This document shows, in pieces, positions 35,501-39,514 of a DNA stretch of 39,514 nucleotides. The notes under the pieces were generated by a model. It was not told where the DNA came from, did not search any database, and saw only the letters and a program-made list of their open reading frames with translations. Source of the stretch: Maribacter sp. Its GTDB lineage: Bacteria; Bacteroidota; Bacteroidia; Flavobacteriales; Flavobacteriaceae. The stretch's first letter is position 1; the number at the start of each line of letters is the position of its first letter. The stretch spans positions 1 to 39,514 of the forward strand of contig JAHDDL010000034.1 in assembly GCA_020629415.1 (NCBI GenBank). The letters run 5' to 3'. The translations under genes and the position numbers were made by a program.

Positions 35501-35916
35501 TTTATGGAGCTGATCTAGAACGGTCTTTGCACTTAAAGGCACATACTTTTGCATCTTATTACCTTGAGAATATAGAAGGAAAATCGTTCAAAAAGCATTT
35601 ACTGCCACAATTGGCACAAGTTTCTAGTATTAATAATATTATAGCAGATGATTTTGATAAAGATGGAAAACAAGACCTTTTGGTCTCTGGCAACCTGTAT
35701 GCATCTGAAATAGAAACCCCTAGAAATGATGCGGGAGTGGGTCTGTTTTTAAAGGGAAACGGAAAAGGAGCTTTTGATGTGGTTCCGGTAATGGAAAGCG
35801 GTTTTTTTGCACCACATGATGCCAAAGATATGCAGCTCATTAAGTATGGGGATTCCGCTGCGTTATTAGTAGCCAATAATAATAATTTCATTCAGCTCAT
35901 TTCTATTTTACCTTAA
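32575..35916 (+). CDS. FG-GAP/VCBS repeat lipoprotein with ASPIC-UnbV domain
   Basis: A large exported protein of 1113 residues from the ATG at 32575, chosen because AAAAGGA lies just before it; an upstream TTG at 32563 is less likely. Lipoprotein signal LLASC (Cys21). I count 14 Asp-rich calcium-loop motifs of the DxDNDGxxD type spread along the chain, forming FG-GAP/VCBS beta-propeller blades. An ASPIC/UnbV domain (about 520-605: GNYLRVALN, IEITNTRGYMSKSEDIAHFGLG, IEVKWPDG) sits in the middle, between two propeller sets. Such proteins are frequent beside SusCD pairs; their task is not established, and surface glycan binding is a reasonable guess. It may be co-regulated with the divergent susC. 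Confidence 0.88.
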   Translation: MVKKECISMMSIFCLVLLASCNKEKSVPVSESDKRFTLIDHTYSNIDFENSLIETQEDNHLLNEKFVNGAGVAVADINNDGLLDVFFTGNQVHDQLYVNKGNLQFEDITKSSGILPEKSWSTGVTFADVNADGFQDIYICKSARNNTGVSYNLLYVNNGDLTFTEMAKEYNVADPGFAVQANFFDYDKDGWLDMYLVNQPPSYGNRKGGKTPLKNTNTRYSDKLYRNLGKEKGFVEVSAFSGTQNMAHGLSAAIGDINNDLWTDIYVTNDYDRPDYMYLNTANGKFKDVLKQSFKHISNFSMGSDIADYDNDGNLDIMVVDMVAEDHKRIKTNMSGMNPEDFWAIVKNGGHYQYMFNTLQRNNGNGTFSDLAQLGGVSNTDWSWGPLIADFDNDGLKDIFVTNGIKRNMRYSDVNNTYEVILDSLEKVAQDTGKRFQDVVDVLALAKMAPEDKLTNYIYRNNGDLTFKNTVEDWGFDLPSLSNGAAYADLDNDGDLDIVVNNINEKAFLYRNNTIDRKQGNYLRVALNVDKNKSIYGTRITLFKNTELWQMIEITNTRGYMSKSEDIAHFGLGEVEAIDKIEVKWPDGVIEELRDVNANQLLTLTKGTLSQGNSELTAKSNRKLFVTSTKEAKLNYRHQENKYDDFEKEILLPHKMSTFGPSIAVGDVNADGLDDFYIGGAAGFSGTLFMQQHSGFKEVTDGVWIEDKASEDMGSTFFDIDNDGDLDLLVVSGGNEFESGSKYLQDRLYLNNGKGIFTKAANRIPKDGSSGSVVEVADFDNDGDLDVFIGGRLVPGKYPQPASSRLLENKNGFLKDVTAEKASELKTLGMVTSVTWVDVDGDTRLDMVVVGEWMPVTIFLQDKTGKFVRNKMKGLENSEGWYYKVVHRDMDGDGDEDLIVGNLGLNYKYKASTQTPFEVYSGDFDKNGLNDIVLSYYEHGKLFPVRGRSCSIQQMPSLEKKFPTFKSFGEADLNTIYGADLERSLHLKAHTFASYYLENIEGKSFKKHLLPQLAQVSSINNIIADDFDKDGKQDLLVSGNLYASEIETPRNDAGVGLFLKGNGKGAFDVVPVMESGFFAPHDAKDMQLIKYGDSAALLVANNNNFIQLISILP

Positions 35917-36358
35917 CGTATCATAGTTATTAAATTACAAGTAAAGTCATCATAAATGTGAACTTTAAATCATTACTGAATATCGCTAACATTTTTTGAA
36001 CGCTTTTAGCCTATTTGTTATAGTATTTGAATAAATATTACTTATTCTCTCTAAGGTTTAGGTCTAGATTTGAAATACGAGAAATGGCATTGTGGAACAT
36101 TTAATTTTTATAAAATTTATTTAGCATCGAGTAGTGATTACAGGAATAAAATGATGAGGTAATCAAAAATGTTAAAGACATATTTAGAATAGAGTTTTAA
36201 CTAATCTTCAAGATTTTTAGTTTTTAAAAATTAGGATACTATAACATGGGTATGGTCAATTTATGTATTGGCGAAAACCTGTATTAAATGGTGCAGTATT
36301 ATAGAGGTAGGTTAAGAATAAATTAGGCGAACGGGTATTAGTATTTAAAATAAGATAT
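35917..36358. other. AT-rich intergenic region before dgoT
   Basis: A 442-bp stretch without a supported gene on either strand. One -7-like box, TAGATTTG (36065-36072), occurs, with no matching TTG element at the usual spacing and a long leader after it. A weak AT-only stem (ATTTTT/AAAAAT) lies near 36210. No operator like those of the alginate genes was found. Confidence 0.4.
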
Positions 36359-37660
36359 ATGGGTAATGTAGAGCCAGGCTCAAAAGAACGTATAGGTAAA
36401 AAACGGTACAATATTTTAGTTATGATATTTATTACTGTGGTAATAAATTATTTGGACCGTACCAATATATCCATAGCGGCTGGTGCGTTAAAAGAAGAGT
36501 TAGGTATCAACGCCATTCAAATGGGATATATTTTCTCTGCTTTTGGGTGGACGTATTCTTTACTTCAAATACCGGGAGGTATTGTTGCGGATAAGGTAAA
36601 ATCTAGAATATTGTATCCGCTTATAATGGTGTTGTGGTCACTGGCAACATTGGTACAGGGTTTGGTAAATTCTTTTACGGCATTATTGGGTCTAAGAACA
36701 AGTATAGGCATGTTTGAAGCGCCATCTTACCCGATCAATAATTTAATAGTAACAAGATGGTTTCCTGAAAATGAAAGAGCTTCTGCTATAGCAACCTATA
36801 CCTCTGGACAATTCTTGGGTATGGCTTTTTTATTACCGGTACTAACTTTGATTCAAGATGCCCTGGGTTGGCGGGGGTTGTTTATCGTATCTGGGATAAT
36901 AGGTCTACTTTGGGCGGCAGTTTGGTATTTTTTCTATCGTGATCCACAAAACCATAAAAAAATTGGTAAGGCCGAGTTGTCACACATTAAAGATGGTGGA
37001 GGTTTGATCGTTACCAAAGATAAGGACGATACCCAAAAATTTAAATGGTCAGATTTAGCAAATGCTTTTAAATACCGTAAACTTTGGGGCTTATATATTG
37101 GGCAATTTTGTTTGGGCGCAACTACTATTTTCTTTTTAACATGGTTTCCTACATACTTGGTGGAATTCAGGGGATTGGATTTTATTAAATCAGGCTTCTA
37201 TGCATCGATTCCTTACTTGGCAGCATTTTTTGGTGTACTGTTGGCCGGTTTTACTTCAGACTATTTAATTAAAAAAGGCTTTACCCGTGAGGTGGCAAGA
37301 AAGGCACCTATAATTACCGGTATGTTACTGTCAATAGCAATAATAGGGGCAAATTATACAGAAAACACTACGTTGATAATAGTGTTTTTGTCCATAGCCT
37401 TTTTTGGAAACGGACTGGCAAGTATCGCTTGGATATTTGTGTCATTGATAGCACCAAAAAACAATATAGGATTAATAGGGGGTACCTTCAATTTTATTGG
37501 TGGTTTGTCTGCTGTGGTGGTACCTATAGTCATAGGCTATTTAGTACAGGATGGCGATTTTAGTCCTGCACTCTTTTTTATAGGGGCATTGGCCTTATTG
37601 GGTTTAATTTCCTATACATTTATTGTGGGCAAGGTAGAACGTATAATCCCTAAGAACTAA
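36359..37660 (+). CDS. dgoT: D-galactonate transporter of the MFS (ACS family)
   Basis: Proton-coupled inner-membrane symporter for D-galactonate. It has 433 residues and 12 TM segments. Similarity to E. coli DgoT as I remember it is high along the whole length: RRYxxLVMIFITVVIxYxDR, AxxMGYxFSAFxWxYxLxQIPGG, GMFEAPSYPxNN, TSGQFLGxAFL and DGGGL. Key transport residues are present: Asp33-Arg34 (YLDRTNIS) and Glu120 (GMFEAPSYP), the equivalents of DgoT Asp46/Arg47 and Glu133. The central loop IGKAELSHIKDGGGL also matches. The next gene, dgoD, starts 14 bp after the stop, so these form an operon. Related carriers take glucarate or hexuronates, but the dgoD-dgoK context favours galactonate. Confidence 0.88.
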   Translation: MGNVEPGSKERIGKKRYNILVMIFITVVINYLDRTNISIAAGALKEELGINAIQMGYIFSAFGWTYSLLQIPGGIVADKVKSRILYPLIMVLWSLATLVQGLVNSFTALLGLRTSIGMFEAPSYPINNLIVTRWFPENERASAIATYTSGQFLGMAFLLPVLTLIQDALGWRGLFIVSGIIGLLWAAVWYFFYRDPQNHKKIGKAELSHIKDGGGLIVTKDKDDTQKFKWSDLANAFKYRKLWGLYIGQFCLGATTIFFLTWFPTYLVEFRGLDFIKSGFYASIPYLAAFFGVLLAGFTSDYLIKKGFTREVARKAPIITGMLLSIAIIGANYTENTTLIIVFLSIAFFGNGLASIAWIFVSLIAPKNNIGLIGGTFNFIGGLSAVVVPIVIGYLVQDGDFSPALFFIGALALLGLISYTFIVGKVERIIPKN

Positions 37661-37674
37661 AATAACGCACATTT

Positions 37675-38838
37675 ATGAAAATAACCGATATAAAATCGTA
37701 TCCAATAAATATTGAAGGTGGTGGAGTACAATTGGTCGTTAAGGTAGAAACTGATAATGCCCTATATGGCTTAGGTTGTTCTGGTTTGTCAGGAAGAGAG
37801 CTGGCCGTTGTTGGTGCAATAGAACATTTTAAAGGTTTTTTAATAGGCAAAGATCCTCGGCAAATTGGTGCTCTTTGGCAAGAAATGTATAGAGGTCAAT
37901 ATTTTGAAGGGGGCAGGGTTTTGTTGGCCGCTATATCGGCTATAGATATTGCTCTGTATGATATAAAAGGCAAACACTTAGGGGTGCCGGTATATGAACT
38001 TTTAGGAGGAAAACAGCGAGATTATGTAGAATGCTTTGCCTCTGTAAGATTTACGACCAAAGAAGAACTTTTAGAGTATTCAAGAATATGCGTAAAAGAA
38101 GGCTGGAAAGTACTAAGGCTTGCACCAGCAGAATTTGAGTCTCAAGAAAATAAAAGTAGGTTTGAACCAAGGGAATCAATAGCTACACTAGCTAGTTGGA
38201 TTACCAGTTTAAGAAAGGAAGTCGGTAATGAAATTACCATAGGCGTTGATTACCATACAAGATTGAACATTGCTGAGACCTATTCGTTCATGAAAAAAAT
38301 GCCTACCGGTACTATTGATTTTCTTGAAGAACCCATTCGCGATCAAAACCCGGGTGCTTATCAAGAGCTAAGGCGTATAGTTGATGTGCCATTTGCCATA
38401 GGTGAGGAGTTCTCCAGTAAATGGCAATTTATGCCGTTTTTAGAAAATAATATAGCACAATATGCACGCGTAGATGTATGTAACGTTGGTGGATTGACCG
38501 AAGCTATGAAGGTGGCTGCAATGGCAGAAACGCACTATGTAGATCTTATGCCACATAATCCTTTAGGTCCGATCTGTACTGCGGCTTCAATTCATTTGGC
38601 CGCAGCTTGTCCTAATTTTAGTTATCTGGAGGAAGTTAATACGCCTGCACAGTATATGAGAACGAACGCACCAAAGTTCTATCCGGTACAACATCAATTA
38701 GAAGGTCCCAGATACCGCGTGCCCGATACTCCGGGACTAGGTGTTGAGTTTAATGAAGATCTGGCAATTGAACAGAAATTTAAAATGATAGAAGTGCCTA
38801 GGTTGTACAGAAACGATGGCTCTCTTACAAATTGGTAA
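37675..38838 (+). CDS. dgoD: D-galactonate dehydratase (enolase superfamily)
   Basis: Mg-dependent dehydratase turning D-galactonate into 2-keto-3-deoxy-D-galactonate in the cytoplasm. It has 387 residues; E. coli DgoD is about 382. The N-terminal capping domain (1-115) shows the family MYRxxxFxGG and DIALYDIKGK motifs. Barrel residues: Asp192 with His194 (GVDYHTR), Glu218 (FLEEPI), Glu244 (AIGEEFSS), His294 (PHNPLGP) and Glu319 (LEE), matching the DgoD metal ligands and the catalytic His pair. The C-terminus NDGSLTNW parallels the DgoD ending. The segment equivalent to DgoD FKLNG reads VLRLAP, so the active site differs slightly. Between dgoT and dgoK. A related sugar-acid dehydratase is possible but less likely. 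Confidence 0.87.
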   Translation: MKITDIKSYPINIEGGGVQLVVKVETDNALYGLGCSGLSGRELAVVGAIEHFKGFLIGKDPRQIGALWQEMYRGQYFEGGRVLLAAISAIDIALYDIKGKHLGVPVYELLGGKQRDYVECFASVRFTTKEELLEYSRICVKEGWKVLRLAPAEFESQENKSRFEPRESIATLASWITSLRKEVGNEITIGVDYHTRLNIAETYSFMKKMPTGTIDFLEEPIRDQNPGAYQELRRIVDVPFAIGEEFSSKWQFMPFLENNIAQYARVDVCNVGGLTEAMKVAAMAETHYVDLMPHNPLGPICTAASIHLAAACPNFSYLEEVNTPAQYMRTNAPKFYPVQHQLEGPRYRVPDTPGLGVEFNEDLAIEQKFKMIEVPRLYRNDGSLTNW

Positions 38839-38846
38839 ACTAGAAA

Positions 38847-39514
38847 ATGAAAATACCCTTAACCTTTATTAGCTGTGATTGGGGAACCACCAACATTAGA
38901 TTAAAAGTCATAGAGACCGAAACGCTGAGCACACTTGCCGAGTTTTCGTCCCATGTAGGTATTAAGGCGGTCTATCAAGATTATCTAAAAGCGTCCGATA
39001 AAGGGCAGTTCAGTTATTTCTATAAAACACTAATTGAACTGATTAAGAATTTACCACTGGAATTTCAAAATAATTTAGTTGTTGTTTCTGGTATGGCCTC
39101 CTCTAGCATAGGCATGTTGGAAATGGACTATGCAAATCTTCCTTTTTCAATTACAGGCAATGGTTTGCATTGGAAATTGATAACCAATCCTACTTCGCCA
39201 GATGTACTATTAATATCAGGTGTTAGAGATGTAGTTGATGTAATGCGCGGAGAAGAGACGCAAGTAATTGGTTTATATACTATTCTTGCTAATTATGATA
39301 AAGGTGTATTGCTTTTGCCGGGTACTCATAGTAAGCATATTTATTTCTGCAATAATGAAATAGTTCATTTTAAGACCTATATGACAGGTGAGCTATTTGA
39401 GCTTTTGTCCAAAAGTAGTATTCTCTCTAATAGTGTTCAAGAAAAGCAATGGTCTCCAAAGTCAAAAAAAGAATTTGTTAGAGGACTAAATTTAGGTTTT
39501 AAAAAAGAATTGAC
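38847..39514 (+). CDS. dgoK: 2-dehydro-3-deoxygalactonokinase, 3' end cut off by window
   Basis: Kinase that phosphorylates 2-keto-3-deoxy-D-galactonate at C6. The frame is open from the ATG at 38847 to the right edge, so about 222 residues are seen. The ASKHA-type N-terminus is FISCDWGTTNIRLKVIE, followed by VVSGMASSSIG and the DgoK hallmark DVMRGEETQVIGLY. LLPGTHSKHIYF, VHFKTYMTGELFELLSKSSIL and FVRGLNLGF come next, all characteristic of DgoK. Eight bases separate it from the dgoD stop, so it is the third gene of dgoTDK. The remaining part, about 80-100 residues, lies outside. Confidence 0.92.
   Translation, partial: MKIPLTFISCDWGTTNIRLKVIETETLSTLAEFSSHVGIKAVYQDYLKASDKGQFSYFYKTLIELIKNLPLEFQNNLVVVSGMASSSIGMLEMDYANLPFSITGNGLHWKLITNPTSPDVLLISGVRDVVDVMRGEETQVIGLYTILANYDKGVLLLPGTHSKHIYFCNNEIVHFKTYMTGELFELLSKSSILSNSVQEKQWSPKSKKEFVRGLNLGFKKEL

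Noticed and set aside
1-39514. tRNA or rRNA genes, CRISPR arrays, insertion sequences, integrase or attachment sites
   Set aside because: None was recognised: no transposase or integrase motifs, no regular spacer-repeat arrays, and the intergenic regions show no cloverleaf I could support by eye.

Overview
The window looks like a chromosomal segment of a marine flavobacterium (Bacteroidota). It is AT-rich and carries a SusC/SusD pair, a hybrid two-component system, many lipoproteins with Bacteroidota-type lipoboxes, and promoters of the TTG / TAnnTTTG type. Genera such as Zobellia or Maribacter would fit, but I cannot name one from the sequence alone.

Region 1 (1-12.9 kb) is an alginate-degradation locus. 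After the 3' part of a mannose-6-phosphate isomerase gene come two minus-strand operons. One runs PL6 lyase (4990-7326), PL17 oligoalginate lyase (2756-4984), KdgF cupin (2362-2736), and possibly an Nramp-related transporter that lacks the metal-binding motifs (924-2174). The other runs a PL6 lipoprotein (8644-10962) and a PL7 lipoprotein (7568-8620). Both start from near-identical promoters that lie directly against tandem TTGGTnnACCAA-type palindromes, which look like operators for a FadR-subfamily GntR repressor. Divergent from the second operon are a Tat-exported TIM-barrel sugar isomerase-like protein and an RraA-family aldolase-like protein. Lyases, PL17 and KdgF together would take alginate to the linear keto-sugar DEH. 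The DEH reductase and KDG kinase are not in this window.

Region 2 (12.9-18.1 kb) is housekeeping or signalling: a peroxiredoxin-like protein, a small lipoprotein, a BLUF blue-light sensor, a small unknown protein, a single-domain response regulator behind a perfect inverted repeat, and DNA topoisomerase III.

Region 3 (18.1-39.5 kb) is a second polysaccharide utilisation locus. One minus-strand operon encodes a hybrid two-component sensor/regulator, a sulfatase, a DUF6786-like lipoprotein, an SMP-30 lactonase lipoprotein and a KDPG/KDPGal-type aldolase. The SusC/SusD pair forms its own unit with a strong terminator. Divergent from susC is a large FG-GAP/ASPIC-UnbV lipoprotein, followed by dgoT (D-galactonate transporter), dgoD (D-galactonate dehydratase) and the start of dgoK (KDGal kinase), which runs off the right edge. 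Lactonase, DgoT, DgoD, DgoK and aldolase together make an almost complete galactonate route to pyruvate and glyceraldehyde-3-phosphate. With the sulfatase and SusCD this suggests uptake of a sulfated, galactose-derived glycan, although no glycoside hydrolase is present. No RNA genes, CRISPR arrays or insertion sequences were seen.
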